Positions 1-7,627 are shown, numbered from the stretch's first letter. The stretch is 36,648 bases of DNA from Nocardia cyriacigeorgica NBRC 100375 (GCF_000308555.1 NZ_BAFY01000166.1:1-36648), one strand, 5' to 3'. The notes: a model not told the origin generated them from the sequence alone. Numbers and translations: made by a program.

Positions 1-530
1 AAGATCTCCCGGCCCCACGGTCCGGTCTCGATGGCGACCTTCGCGCCGTCCTTGCGTAGCGAGTCGGCCAGGTCCGAGGCCACCGTGCGCCACTGGCCCG
101 GCGATTTCGGCGCCGCGTAGGCCGCGACGGTGATCCGCCCGTGCTCGGTGGCCAGGTGCACGGCCTGCGGGGTGCCCTCGGGGGTCATCTCCACCTGGAG
201 CTGGCCACCCGGCGGCACCGGCAGGATCACCGAACCGAGGTCGAGGCGCTGATCGGCGACCGACTCGAGCAGTTCGGCGACTTCCTCGTAGTCGTAGGGA
301 CCGGTGGCCGGCGGCTCGTCGTCATCGGGCGCGGCGTGCTCGGCGCGACGGTAATCGGAGTCGTCGTCGTAGTCGTCCTCGGCGATCGCATCGGCGAAAT
401 CGTCGGAGTACTCCGGGTATTCGTCGGTGTCGTATTCATCGCCGTCGAACTCGGCGTAGTCGCCGGATTCGTCGTAGTGGTCGTCGTCGACGGATCTGTC
501 GCGGCGGGTGGACTTCTTCTTCCCGAACAT
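1..530 (-). CDS. DUF3710 family protein, C-terminus cut by window edge
   Basis: Conserved actinobacterial protein of unknown function (DUF3710, as in M. tuberculosis Rv2696c, next to dut). It starts MFGKKKSTRRDR and then has a very acidic stretch, roughly residues 14-75, rich in Asp, Glu and Tyr, which is probably disordered. The folded part begins near residue 80 (PYDYEEVAELLES) and includes LDLGSVILPVPPGGQLQVEM. About 176 codons are visible and the rest lies outside the window. The ATG at 530-528 follows a GGAGG that sits inside the end of dut, and only 4 bases separate it from the dut stop, so the two genes are surely co-transcribed. No membrane segment is seen in the visible part. The function is unknown; only the family assignment and linkage to dut are firm. 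Confidence 0.85.
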   Translation of the reverse strand, partial: MFGKKKSTRRDRSVDDDHYDESGDYAEFDGDEYDTDEYPEYSDDFADAIAEDDYDDDSDYRRAEHAAPDDDEPPATGPYDYEEVAELLESVADQRLDLGSVILPVPPGGQLQVEMTPEGTPQAVHLATEHGRITVAAYAAPKSPGQWRTVASDLADSLRKDGAKVAIETGPWGREI

Positions 531-534
531 CGCG

Positions 535-1032
535 TCATTCCTCCTTGCCGGTCGCGGCCGGCGCCGTGCCGGCGGCACCGAGGCTGGCGTGCCCGCCGCT
601 CGAGCCGTAGCCGCCCGCACCCCGCGTGGTTTCGTCGAGCCGGTCGACCTCGACGAAATCCACCAGCTCCACCCGCTGCACCAGCAGCTGGGCGATCCGG
701 TCGCCGCGCCGCAATTCGATCCGGGTCCGTGGGTCGTGGTTGATCAGGCACACCTTGATCTCGCCGCGGTAGCCGGCATCGACGGTGCCTGGCGTGTTCA
801 CCACCGACAGGCCGGTCTTGGCCGCCAGCCCGGAACGGGGATGGATCAGCCCGACGGTGCCCACCGGAAGGGCGACCGCGATGCCGGTGCCGACCAGCAC
901 CCGCTCCCCCGGCTCCAGGATGACGTCCTCGGTGGTGCACAGGTCCACGCCCGCGTCGCCGGGATGGGCGCGCGTCGGCACGGGGATGCCGGGGTCGAGC
1001 CGCAGCAGAGGTATCGGTGAAAGTGCGCTCAC
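535..1032 (-). CDS. dut: deoxyuridine 5'-triphosphate nucleotidohydrolase (dUTPase)
   Basis: Hydrolyses dUTP to dUMP and pyrophosphate, keeping uracil out of DNA and feeding dTMP synthesis; cytoplasmic homotrimer. The 165-residue protein carries all five trimeric dUTPase motifs in order: HPGDAGVDL (about 23-31), PRSGLA (about 65-70), [11 protein letters not shown] with the catalytic Asp (about 82-92), [10 protein letters not shown] (about 108-117) and a C-terminal [10 protein letters not shown] phosphate-binding arm. After the arm there is a Gly/Ala-rich tail of about 15 residues. The GTG start at 1032 gives [15 protein letters not shown], the usual N-terminus. No Shine-Dalgarno is present; a TAGGCT hexamer at 1046-1041 implies a leader of about two bases. 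DUF3710 follows 4 bases downstream in the same transcript. Confidence 0.96.
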   Translation of the reverse strand: MSALSPIPLLRLDPGIPVPTRAHPGDAGVDLCTTEDVILEPGERVLVGTGIAVALPVGTVGLIHPRSGLAAKTGLSVVNTPGTVDAGYRGEIKVCLINHDPRTRIELRRGDRIAQLLVQRVELVDFVEVDRLDETTRGAGGYGSSGGHASLGAAGTAPAATGKEE

Positions 1033-1040
1033 GTAGCACG

Positions 1041-1046
1041 AGCCTA
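1041..1046 (-). promoter_or_regulatory. -10 element for dut
   Basis: TAGGCT on the minus strand matches TANNNT and lies 8 bases before the GTG of dut, placing the start of transcription about 2 bases before the start codon. This is inferred from spacing only; no clear -35 is visible. Confidence 0.45.
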
Positions 1047-1094
1047 CGCGTTTTCCCGGCCGTACCTGTGCGGAGGACCGGCGAGCCGCTGGCT

Positions 1095-1100
1095 TACTCT
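1095..1100 (+). promoter_or_regulatory. -10 element for leaderless DUF3093 gene
   Basis: TACTCT is followed by exactly six bases and then the GTG at 1107, so transcription would start on the start codon. No Shine-Dalgarno is seen upstream of the GTG, which fits a leaderless mRNA. The element is back to back with the dut -10 at 1041-1046, making this a compact divergent promoter region. Confidence 0.6.
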
Positions 1101-1106
1101 TGAGTT

Positions 1107-1622
1107 GTGTCCGACCAGCCCGTACCAGCCGATACCCAGCGCACGACCCGGCCGGGTTCGCCCGCTTACACCGAGCGCCTGTGGGTGCCGCTGTGGTGGT
1201 GGCCGGTGGCTTTCGCGATCGCCGGTCTGCTGGCCGCCGAAATCCACATGGGTGCGCCTGGCTTGCGGGCCTGGCTGCCCTACGTGCTGTTGTTCCCGGT
1301 GCCGGTGTGGGTGCTGTTGTGGCTGAGCAGGCACCGCGTCGCGGTCGCCGCCGATGCGAACGGCGCGCCGGAACTCCGGGTGGATCGCGCCCATCTGCCG
1401 GTGGAATTCATCGCCCGCGCGGCCGTGGTGCCCGCGAGCGCCAAGAGTGCGGCGCTGGGTCGGCAACTCGACCCCGCCGCCTATGTGCAGCATCGCCCGT
1501 GGATCGGGTCGATGGTGTTGCTGGTGCTGGACGACCCGGACGATCCGACGCCGTACTGGTTGATCAGTACGCGCCGGCCCGAACGGGTCCTCGCCGCGCT
1601 GGGGTTGCCGAGCGCGGACTGA
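1107..1622 (+). CDS. DUF3093 membrane protein
   Basis: Conserved actinobacterial protein of unknown function (DUF3093, as in Rv2698 beside dut). It has 171 residues. Two hydrophobic segments lie near residues 25-45 ([20 protein letters not shown]) and 54-73 ([20 protein letters not shown]), so the N-terminal part should sit in the membrane as a hairpin. The remaining hundred residues are soluble and contain the family region ending [16 protein letters not shown]. The GTG at 1107 was chosen because TACTCT ends six bases before it, as expected for a leaderless mRNA. The gene is divergent from dut and convergent with the DUF4193 gene. No enzymatic motif was recognised. Confidence 0.88.
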   Translation: MSDQPVPADTQRTTRPGSPAYTERLWVPLWWWPVAFAIAGLLAAEIHMGAPGLRAWLPYVLLFPVPVWVLLWLSRHRVAVAADANGAPELRVDRAHLPVEFIARAAVVPASAKSAALGRQLDPAAYVQHRPWIGSMVLLVLDDPDDPTPYWLISTRRPERVLAALGLPSAD

Positions 1623-1675
1623 CACCGCGATGCGTCAGCGCGGTGTAGCGGCCCGGCGAGGGGATCGCAGATCCC
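1622..1675. terminator. two hairpins between convergent DUF3093 and DUF4193 genes
   Basis: ACACCGCG (1622-1629) pairs with CGCGGTGT (1639-1646) around a nine-base loop. GGGATC (1661-1666) pairs with GATCCC (1670-1675) around GCA. Neither has a T-tract, as is common in high-GC actinobacteria. They occupy the only gap between two converging genes, so a two-way terminator role is inferred. Confidence 0.45.
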
Positions 1676-1709
1676 GGTTCGCGGGGCCGTTGCCATATCG
1701 GGCGCGCGC

Positions 1710-2012
1710 TCAGGCCGCGCAGTCCATGCAGATCAGCTGACCGCCGGCGTCGCTGGCCAGTCGGCTGCGGTGGTGCACAAGGAAACAGCTCGAGCAGGTG
1801 AACTCGTCGGCCTGTTTCGGAATCACCCGGACCGTCAGCACTTCTTCGGACAAGTCCGCGCCGGGAAGCTCGAACGACTCCGCGGTATCGGATTCGTCGA
1901 TATCCACGACGGCGGACTGAGCCTCGTTGCGACGAGCCTTCAGCTCCTCCAGCGAATCCTCCGACACGTCGTCGGATTCGGTGCGCCTCGGTGCGTCATA
2001 GTCGGTTGCCAT
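1710..2012 (-). CDS. DUF4193 zinc-ribbon-like protein
   Basis: A 100-residue protein matching the DUF4193 family (Rv2699c in M. tuberculosis, same length and neighbours as I recall). The N-terminal half is acidic and helical (EDSLEELKARRNEAQSAVVD). The C-terminal part has two cysteine pairs, CSSC at about 73-76 and CMDC at 95-98, separated by a His-His region (LVHHRSRLAS), which looks like a zinc ribbon. The function is unknown. The ATG at 2012 is preceded by GAGGGGAAGACGAC, an acceptable Shine-Dalgarno with rather long spacing. The gene is divergent from cei across 373 bases that include a DnaA box. Confidence 0.9.
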   Translation of the reverse strand: MATDYDAPRRTESDDVSEDSLEELKARRNEAQSAVVDIDESDTAESFELPGADLSEEVLTVRVIPKQADEFTCSSCFLVHHRSRLASDAGGQLICMDCAA

Positions 2013-2071
2013 GTCGTCTTCCCCTCGTCCTTACTCCGTATATCCCGGATCGGCGCGGACATTCCTCGCGG

Positions 2072-2080
2072 TTGTCCACA
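2072..2080 (+). promoter_or_regulatory. DnaA-box-like nonamer
   Basis: TTGTCCACA is the consensus DnaA box of mycobacteria and streptomycetes. It is a single perfect copy inside the divergent promoter region of the DUF4193 gene and cei. A regulatory role is inferred; chance is possible for one nonamer. Confidence 0.4.
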
Positions 2081-2373
2081 CCGCCCCGCCGGTGGCACAC
2101 ATCACACGTGTACCGGTCCCCTATCAGGGCAGATTCTGAGGTTCTGCACCGGATAGCAGTCGGACAACGCTGAACATGCCCTGCTTGTTCCCGCGACCAA
2201 CCACCGATTTTCGAGCCGGTGTTTCGATCTGGGCCGCCAGACAATAGCGGACCCCCAGAGAAAAGTCGCAATCAAAACACAGCCGAGTCGAAACCGTCAG
2301 GGAATCGACACCATCGCTGTCACGAATCGAGACCGACGGCACGGCGGCTGCAAGGTTCGCCCGAACATTTTCG

Positions 2374-2379
2374 TAGAGT
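2374..2379 (+). promoter_or_regulatory. -10 element for leaderless cei
   Basis: TAGAGT is followed by GTGCTG and then the in-frame GTG at 2386. The six-base spacing predicts that transcription begins at 2386, so the GTG at 2380 would be untranscribed. Confidence 0.6.
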
Positions 2380-2385
2380 GTGCTG

Positions 2386-3063
2386 GTGGTTTCACTGATC
2401 ACCGAAGGCAGCGCAACGGATTCCAAGGGACGACCCTTCATCCGGCGGCGCCTGCAGCCCTGGCTCGTCCTGGTCGCGGTATTGGCCCTCATCTGCACGA
2501 TTGTGTGGATCAAGGCGCTGACGACCGAGGACACCGACTACACGGCGATGGCGTGCAATTCGCCGAGCCCGGCCACCGATCCGGGCGCCGAACCGCAGCC
2601 CCCGCTCGGGCAGCGGGTGGGTCCGAGCCGGCTGGAGAACGTGGAACCGGCCGCGCTGGCCGACACCAAGGTGCGCGTGCTCAACGCCAACAACCAGCGC
2701 GGGCAGGCCGCCCACGCCGCGGCCCAGCTCGGCGACCTCGGTTTCGGCAGCGTCCCGAATCAGGCCTATGGCAACGATTCGATATACGTCAACGGCGATC
2801 TGGAATGCATGGGCCAGATCCGCTTCGGCGTCAACGGCCGGCGGGCCGCGGCCTCGGTGCAGCTGGCCGTGCCGTGCGCGGAGTTGATCGAGGACAAGCG
2901 TGAGGACGACACCGTCGATCTGGTGCTCGGCTCGCTGTTCCGCGATATCCAGCCGTCCAACGACGCCGAAGAGGTGCTGCGTTCGCTGAAGAACCCGGCC
3001 TCCGGTGAGACCCCCGCCCTCGATATCGATCTGCTCGAGGCGGCCAGGCAGGCGCGCTGCTGA
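2386..3063 (+). CDS. cei: envelope integrity protein Cei (LytR C-terminal domain)
   Basis: Membrane-anchored protein of the Cei/Rv2700 type, linked in mycobacteria to cell-envelope integrity. It has 225 residues from the GTG at 2386, beginning MVSLITEGSATDSKGRPF. A basic segment (RRRLQPW) is followed by one membrane helix near residues 24-43 (LVLVAVLALICTIVWIKAL), then a linker and a LytR_C-type domain starting KVRVLNANNQRGQAAHAAAQ. The start was moved from GTG 2380 to GTG 2386 because the TAGAGT hexamer ends six bases before 2386. The product should face outward from a single N-terminal anchor. The gene ends 9 bases from the convergent suhB stop. A direct role in wall assembly here is inferred from the family. 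Confidence 0.88.
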   Translation: MVSLITEGSATDSKGRPFIRRRLQPWLVLVAVLALICTIVWIKALTTEDTDYTAMACNSPSPATDPGAEPQPPLGQRVGPSRLENVEPAALADTKVRVLNANNQRGQAAHAAAQLGDLGFGSVPNQAYGNDSIYVNGDLECMGQIRFGVNGRRAAASVQLAVPCAELIEDKREDDTVDLVLGSLFRDIQPSNDAEEVLRSLKNPASGETPALDIDLLEAARQARC

Positions 3064-3072
3064 GTCGGGCGG

Positions 3073-4002
3073 TCAGGGCTCCGGGATGGGCGCGCTGACG
3101 CCGAGCTCGTCGAGCAGGGCCAGCAGTTCGTCCGCGATTCCCGGCGCGGCCGCGACGAACAGCTCCCCCGCGGAGCCGGTGGAGTTCGCCGGCGGGGCCA
3201 CCACCCGTGCCCCGGCCTCGGTGGCGATCAGCGCGCCCGCGGCCCAGTCCCAGGGGTTGAGGCCGTGCTCGTAATGGGCGTCGACCCGGCCCTCGGCCAC
3301 CATGCACAGATCCAGCGCCGCCGCACCGATGCGGCGGATGTCACGCACCCGCGGTAGCACGTCGGCGACCAGCGCGGCCTGGCGCGCCCGCCGCCCCGCC
3401 CCGTAGCCGAATCCGGTGGCGACCAGCGCCATGCGCACCTCCTCGACCGGGTTGCAGCGCAGCGGGTGCACGGAGCCGTCGGCGTCGACGCGTTCGGCGC
3501 CGAGACCGAGCCCGGCGTGATAAGTCCGCTCGGCGTCGACGTCGACCACGGCGCCGGCAATCGAGCGCCCGCCGCGCATGGCGGCCACCGAGACGGCGTA
3601 GGCGGGTATCCCGTACAGGAAGTTGACGGTGCCGTCGATCGGATCGACGACCCAGACCACGGTGTCGTCGTCGGCGCGGGCCAGATCGCCGCCGCCCTCC
3701 TCACCGAGGATGTGATCGGCCGGGCGCAGCCGCGCCAGCATGGTTCGGATGAGCTGTTCGGTCTCGGTATCGACCACGGTCACCGGATCGGTGGGCGTGC
3801 TCTTGGATCGCACGGCGCCGTCCGCCTCACCGGCGGGCCCGAACACCTCGGGTCTGCGGGTTCGTACATGCGCGGCGGCGGCCTCGGCCAGCTCGACCGC
3901 CAGGCGGCGCAACTCGGCGGCATCGGGTGCGGCTATCGGGGAGTTCTCGGTGGTCAGGACGGTGGGCTGGGGCGAGGACGACGAATGCGGCACGTCCTCC
4001 AT
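3073..4002 (-). CDS. suhB: inositol monophosphatase family protein
   Basis: Mg2+-dependent phosphatase of the IMPase family, expected to convert inositol 1-phosphate to myo-inositol, which actinobacteria need for phosphatidylinositol, mannosides and mycothiol. The 309-residue protein shows the metal-binding GEEGGG motif, DPIDGTVNF, and the C-terminal NPWDWAAGALIATEAGARV, all in the expected order. The N-terminus is Ser/Pro-rich and poorly conserved, so the start is uncertain: the ATG at 4002 is used here, but a GTG at 3993 is also possible and neither has a well-placed Shine-Dalgarno. The long open frame continues upstream only because it is antisense to ppgK. It faces cei tail to tail and is divergent from ppgK, the order known around sigA in mycobacteria. 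Confidence 0.92.
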   Translation of the reverse strand: MEDVPHSSSSPQPTVLTTENSPIAAPDAAELRRLAVELAEAAAAHVRTRRPEVFGPAGEADGAVRSKSTPTDPVTVVDTETEQLIRTMLARLRPADHILGEEGGGDLARADDDTVVWVVDPIDGTVNFLYGIPAYAVSVAAMRGGRSIAGAVVDVDAERTYHAGLGLGAERVDADGSVHPLRCNPVEEVRMALVATGFGYGAGRRARQAALVADVLPRVRDIRRIGAAALDLCMVAEGRVDAHYEHGLNPWDWAAGALIATEAGARVVAPPANSTGSAGELFVAAAPGIADELLALLDELGVSAPIPEP

Positions 4003-4044
4003 CGCACCACAGATCCTGCGGACCGCGCAGCCGCGACGGCCCAC

Positions 4045-4050
4045 TACTCT
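4045..4050 (+). promoter_or_regulatory. -10 element upstream of ppgK
   Basis: TACTCT predicts a transcription start near 4057, giving ppgK a leader of about 115 bases. It lies in the 168-base divergent gap between suhB and ppgK. No -35 was recognised. Confidence 0.4.
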
Positions 4051-4170
4051 TGTCGTGCACGACACAGCGCCGTCGTCGGGCACACCGTTCGCGCCCCGGC
4101 TGGCGGTCGCGAAGCCCCGGTGCGGCGGCGCGTATTCCGTACTGGCCGGCACAGGGAACGAGGAACTGTC

Positions 4171-4929
4171 ATGTCTGCTCGGGGGCACGCATTCGGGATC
4201 GATATCGGTGGCAGCGGCGTGAAGGGGGCCGCGGTGGATCTGGCCACCGGCGAACTCGTGCATCAGCGCATCAAGATCGCGACCCCGCAGCCCGCGACCC
4301 CGCACGCGGTGGCCGAGACGGTCGCCGATCTGGTCGCCCAGGCCGGCTGGGACGGTCCGGTGGGGATCACCTTGCCGTGTGTGGTGCTCGATGGGGTGGC
4401 ACGCTCGGCCGCCAATGTGGATCCGGCCTGGATCGGCACCGACGCCAGGACGCTGTTCAGCGCCTCGCTGGGGGGACGCGAGGTGACCGTGCTCAATGAT
4501 GCCGACGCCGCGGGCATGGCCGAGGACCGCTACGGCGCGGCAAAGGATTTCGATGGCCTGGTGCTGTTGCTGACCTTCGGCACCGGCATCGGCTCGGCGG
4601 TGCTCTACAACGGCACCCTGGTGCCCAACAGCGAACTCGGGCACGTCGAGATCGGCGGGATGGAGGCCGAGCATCGCGCGGCCGCATCGATCAAGGACCG
4701 CGACGGCCTGTCGTACCAGCAATGGGCGGTCCAGGTGAGTACCGTGCTGATCGGCCTGGAGAACCTGTTCTGGCCGAAAGTGTTCGTCGCCGGTGGTGGG
4801 ATCAGCCGCGATGCCGCGCAGTGGATCCCCTTGCTGACCAACCGGACTCCGGTGATCCCGGCGAACCTGAAGAACACCGCGGGCATCGTCGGAGCGGCCA
4901 TGGCCATCGATGCGGGAATCGCACCTTAG
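4171..4929 (+). CDS. ppgK: polyphosphate glucokinase
   Basis: ROK-family kinase that phosphorylates glucose to glucose 6-phosphate using inorganic polyphosphate or ATP. It has 252 residues. The phosphate-1 motif FGIDIGGSGVKGAAVD lies near residues 8-23, the catalytic LNDADAAG near 109-116 and the phosphate-2 motif TFGTGIGSAVLYNG near 132-145, with ELGHVEIGG following. The closing AGGGISRDAAQW region is typical of the family. The ATG at 4171 is preceded by GAGGAA at fair spacing. The frame is open far upstream, but that part is antisense to suhB and lacks any domain. It stands directly upstream of sigA, as in M. tuberculosis. Confidence 0.94.
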   Translation: MSARGHAFGIDIGGSGVKGAAVDLATGELVHQRIKIATPQPATPHAVAETVADLVAQAGWDGPVGITLPCVVLDGVARSAANVDPAWIGTDARTLFSASLGGREVTVLNDADAAGMAEDRYGAAKDFDGLVLLLTFGTGIGSAVLYNGTLVPNSELGHVEIGGMEAEHRAAASIKDRDGLSYQQWAVQVSTVLIGLENLFWPKVFVAGGGISRDAAQWIPLLTNRTPVIPANLKNTAGIVGAAMAIDAGIAP

Positions 4930-4971
4930 TGGTTGCGGGCATCGCAGGCGAGACCTCGCGGGTCCGATCGT

Positions 4972-4977
4972 TACAAT
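4972..4977 (+). promoter_or_regulatory. sigA distal promoter -10 (P1)
   Basis: TACAAT, close to the best -10 consensus, lies 122 bases before the sigA start and predicts transcription from about 4984. The -35 region is not recognisable. The direct repeat at 4996-5035 would be in its leader. Confidence 0.4.
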
Positions 4978-4995
4978 GGAACTGCCCGGCGGTGA

Positions 4996-5035
4996 GCCGG
5001 TGAAACCCGACCGGCGCTGGCCGGTGCAACCCGAC
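4996..5035 (+). repeat. 16-bp direct repeat in the sigA upstream region
   Basis: GCCGGTGAAACCCGAC (4996-5011) recurs as GCCGGTGCAACCCGAC (5020-5035), one mismatch in 16, with a 24-base period. It lies between the two candidate sigA promoters and could be a tandem protein-binding site or an mRNA leader element. Confidence 0.6.
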
Positions 5036-5055
5036 AGACCGCTCCGCCGGATATC

Positions 5056-5061
5056 TACTCT
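5056..5061 (+). promoter_or_regulatory. sigA proximal promoter -10 (P2)
   Basis: TACTCT predicts a start near 5068 and a leader of about 32 bases containing the GAAAGGG ribosome-binding site at 5088-5094, five bases before the GTG of sigA. Confidence 0.5.
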
Positions 5062-5099
5062 GGCGTGACGCCGCACGAGACCGTCACGAAAGGGCGTAC

Positions 5100-6461
5100 G
5101 TGGTAGCCACGAATACCCGTCAGACCGCCGAATCGGCCGACGCCGACTCCGCCGATGTAACCGAAGCACGGCCGGTTCGCAAGGCTGCCGCCAAGAAGGC
5201 TCCGGCGAAGAAGGCCGCCGCCAAGAAGGCTCCCGCCAAGAAGGCCGCCGCGAAGAAGGCGCCGGCCAATAAGGCCGCTGCCAAGAAAGCCGCACCCAAG
5301 GGCAAGGACGCCGAGGACCACCTCGACGACGAGTCGCTGGATGTGGAGGATCTCGGCGATCTCGAGGTCTCCGAGGACGACCTGACCGACGAGGGCGAAG
5401 ACCTGGTCGAAGAGGTCGCCGAAGAAGCCGAGGAAGCGGCCGAGGAGCCCACCGCCGCGGACAAGGCCTCCGGCGACTTCGTCTGGGACGAGGAGGAATC
5501 CGAGGCGCTGCGCCAGGCCCGTAAGGATGCCGAGCTCACCGCCTCCGCCGACTCGGTGCGTGCCTACCTCAAGCAGATCGGCAAGGTCGCCCTGCTCAAC
5601 GCCGAGGAGGAGGTCGAGCTCGCCAAGCGCATCGAGGCCGGCCTGTACGCGGCGGAGAAGATGCGCGAGTTCGCCGAGCAGGGCGAGAAGCTGCCGGTGG
5701 CGGTGCGCCGCGACTTCAACTGGATCATCCGCGACGGCAACCGGGCCAAGAACCACCTACTCGAGGCGAACCTGCGCCTGGTGGTCTCGCTGGCCAAGCG
5801 CTACACCGGCCGCGGCATGGCGTTCCTCGACCTGATCCAGGAGGGCAACCTCGGCCTGATCCGCGCGGTCGAGAAGTTCGACTACACCAAGGGCTACAAG
5901 TTCTCCACGTACGCCACCTGGTGGATCCGGCAGGCCATCACCCGCGCCATGGCCGACCAGGCCCGGACCATCCGTATCCCGGTGCACATGGTCGAGGTCA
6001 TCAACAAGCTCGGCCGCATCCAGCGCGAGCTGCTCCAGGATCTGGGCCGCGAGCCCACTCCGGAGGAGCTGGCCAAGGAAATGGACATCACGCCGGAGAA
6101 GGTGCTGGAAATCCAGCAGTACGCACGTGAGCCCATCTCGCTGGATCAGACCATCGGCGACGAAGGCGACAGCCAGCTCGGCGACTTCATCGAAGACTCC
6201 GAGGCCGTCGTCGCGGTCGACGCGGTGAGCTTCACCCTGCTGCAGGATCAGCTGCAGTCGGTGCTGGAGACGCTGTCCGAACGCGAGGCGGGTGTGGTCC
6301 GGCTGCGTTTCGGCCTGACCGACGGTCAGCCGCGCACGCTGGACGAGATCGGTCAGGTGTACGGCGTCACCCGTGAGCGCATCCGCCAGATCGAGTCCAA
6401 GACCATGAGCAAGCTGCGCCACCCCAGCCGCTCCCAGGTCCTGCGCGACTACCTGGACTAG
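5100..6461 (+). CDS. sigA: primary RNA polymerase sigma factor SigA
   Basis: Essential group 1 sigma factor that directs RNA polymerase to housekeeping promoters. The protein has 453 residues. Residues about 28-68 form a Lys/Ala/Pro repeat of the [10 protein letters not shown] type, followed by an acidic segment (about 70-125); both are usual for actinobacterial SigA. Region 1.2 starts at [16 protein letters not shown]. Regions 2.1-2.4 contain [39 protein letters not shown] and [14 protein letters not shown]. Region 4.2 has the helix-turn-helix [20 protein letters not shown]. The GTG start follows GAAAGGG with five-base spacing. Downstream lies a strong hairpin facing the convergent MHYT gene. 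Confidence 0.97.
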   Translation: MVATNTRQTAESADADSADVTEARPVRKAAAKKAPAKKAAAKKAPAKKAAAKKAPANKAAAKKAAPKGKDAEDHLDDESLDVEDLGDLEVSEDDLTDEGEDLVEEVAEEAEEAAEEPTAADKASGDFVWDEEESEALRQARKDAELTASADSVRAYLKQIGKVALLNAEEEVELAKRIEAGLYAAEKMREFAEQGEKLPVAVRRDFNWIIRDGNRAKNHLLEANLRLVVSLAKRYTGRGMAFLDLIQEGNLGLIRAVEKFDYTKGYKFSTYATWWIRQAITRAMADQARTIRIPVHMVEVINKLGRIQRELLQDLGREPTPEELAKEMDITPEKVLEIQQYAREPISLDQTIGDEGDSQLGDFIEDSEAVVAVDAVSFTLLQDQLQSVLETLSEREAGVVRLRFGLTDGQPRTLDEIGQVYGVTRERIRQIESKTMSKLRHPSRSQVLRDYLD

Positions 6462-6468
6462 GTATTCC

Positions 6469-6518
6469 GACTACGGCCCGCGTGCTGCCCCTCTCAGGGC
6501 GGCGCGCGGGCCGTAGTC
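6469..6518. terminator. long perfect hairpin downstream of sigA
   Basis: GACTACGGCCCGCG (6469-6482) pairs perfectly with CGCGGGCCGTAGTC (6505-6518). The pairing continues inward through 6483-6490 and 6497-6504 with two U-G pairs, leaving a six-base loop CTCTCA, so the stem is about 22 bp. There is no T-tract. It sits between converging sigA and the MHYT gene and should stop transcription from both sides. Confidence 0.85.
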
Positions 6519-6530
6519 GTTCGGTGGGTC

Positions 6531-7307
6531 TCAGTCCCGGGTGGGCCAGTACTGGGCAGGCCGGCGGGCGCGAGTGGTGCGGGCCTCCGATTCGCCGGCT
6601 TCGGTCATGGCCAGGTGCAGCAGCAGCACGACCGTCACCATGCTGACCCCGACCGTCAGCGGGGTCAGCAGTTGCGCCGCGCCCGCACCGGAGGGTTGGT
6701 GGGCGTGCGCGACGTGCTGCACGCGCATGGCGAACATGCCGGTGTAGTGCATGCCGGAGACGGCCACACCCATGACAGCCGCCGCGCCGACGGTCGCGAG
6801 TGTGCCGCGCACGTGCAGGGTGAACCACAGCGCGGCCGTCGCGGCGATGACGGCGATCACGATGGAGATCAGCACGATCCAGCCGTTGTAGTCGAGCGCG
6901 GCGTCGGATTTCATCGCGTACATCCCGCAGTAGTGCATGGTGCCGACACCGGCGCCGGTGATGGCGCCTCCGGCCAACAGCGCGACCGGCCCCCAGGTGC
7001 GGCGCTGCGCGACACCGAGCCCGATCCATACCACCGCCATGGCGATGAGCGCGCTGATCAGGGTGAGCGGCACGTTGTAGCGGATCGAAGCGCCGTCGAT
7101 GGTGAAGCCGAGCATCGCGATGAAGTGCATGACCCAGATGCCGGTGCCGCCGATAGCGACCGCGGCCGCGACCATCCAGCCGTCGCGCGGCGAGGTCGAG
7201 CGCGCCCTGGCCATGCAGCGTAGTCCCAGCAATGACCCGGTGAACGACATGAGGTAGGCGACGACGGGTGTGAGCCACCCATAGCTGAAGTGATCGATTG
7301 TGGGCAC
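6531..7307 (-). CDS. MHYT domain integral membrane protein
   Basis: Predicted sensor-like membrane protein. The 258 residues form about seven hydrophobic helices. The MHYT repeats are visible as GTGIWVMHFIAM (about 54-65), GVGTMHYCGMYAM (about 120-132) and VSGMHYTGMFAM (about 181-192); the conserved Met and His residues are proposed in this family to bind copper and sense oxygen, CO or NO. The protein stands alone, with no GGDEF, EAL or kinase output domain, and ends in a short basic tail. The GTG at 7307 is preceded by AGGGAG five bases upstream. A 30-base near-palindrome lies in the leader. The ligand and output are unknown. Confidence 0.88.
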   Translation of the reverse strand: MPTIDHFSYGWLTPVVAYLMSFTGSLLGLRCMARARSTSPRDGWMVAAAVAIGGTGIWVMHFIAMLGFTIDGASIRYNVPLTLISALIAMAVVWIGLGVAQRRTWGPVALLAGGAITGAGVGTMHYCGMYAMKSDAALDYNGWIVLISIVIAVIAATAALWFTLHVRGTLATVGAAAVMGVAVSGMHYTGMFAMRVQHVAHAHQPSGAGAAQLLTPLTVGVSMVTVVLLLHLAMTEAGESEARTTRARRPAQYWPTRD

Positions 7308-7627
7308 ACGAGCTCCCTAGCTGGCCTGAGCTCGGGCCATGCGTGCGCATGAGCCGAGCCATAGATGAACAAGGATCCGCAGGTAGGGAATTTACAGTAA
7401 TAATTTCCTTTTAAACAGGAATCCGGTTCGACCGAAGGATGGGAAGCTGGCGAGCAGTACGCCCGAATGTCGCCACGGCGCTCAGCTGATCCTGCATCCG
7501 AGTCACGCGACGGTCCACCGGTTGTCCCACGCAGGCCACCGGCAACCCGCCGGCGCGGCCTCGTAATGTGCACCCGCGTCTGTCCCGGTCACCATCGAAG
7601 TGGCGCGGCGGGCCGGTAGCGGCGCGA
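7308..7627. other. intergenic region upstream of the MHYT gene
   Basis: This 320-base gap between two minus-strand genes contains no supported gene. It holds the palindrome at 7330-7359 and a local AT-rich patch at about 7385-7420. On the minus strand TACTGT at 7399-7394 is a possible -10 for the MHYT gene. The part from 7440 to 7627 shows nothing recognisable. Confidence 0.5.
7330..7359. repeat. 30-base near-perfect palindrome in MHYT gene leader
   Basis: GCTCGGGCCATGCG (7330-7343) and CGCATGAGCCGAGC (7346-7359) are inverted copies with one mismatch around a central TG. It lies 22 bases before the GTG of the MHYT gene. It may be a dimeric operator or an mRNA hairpin near the ribosome-binding site. 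Confidence 0.7.

Larger units (their letters stand above)
2013..2385. other. intergenic region between DUF4193 gene and cei
   Basis: This divergent gap of 373 bases holds no convincing gene. It contains a perfect TTGTCCACA box at 2072-2080, the cei -10 element at 2374-2379 and a more AT-rich part at about 2195-2275. A reading frame crossing it on the minus strand runs antisense into cei and resembles nothing known. Confidence 0.6.

Noticed and set aside
2124..2534. Minus-strand frame of 136 codons over the cei promoter
   Set aside because: Overlaps the cei coding region antisense and the conserved N-terminus; no domain seen.
5065..5106. Thirteen-codon frame (GTG to TAG) overlapping the sigA start, a possible leader peptide
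   Set aside because: It starts only three bases after the TACTCT hexamer, so its GTG would not be transcribed from P2, and it has no Shine-Dalgarno for P1 transcripts.
3073..5295. Very long minus-strand reading frame (740 codons) through suhB and ppgK
   Set aside because: Only the suhB part has domains. The rest is antisense to ppgK and the sigA N-terminus, open because of high GC.
5184..5303. DNA-level repeat encoding Lys/Ala/Pro units in sigA
   Set aside because: The repeat is explained by the normal [12 protein letters not shown] segment of actinobacterial SigA proteins.
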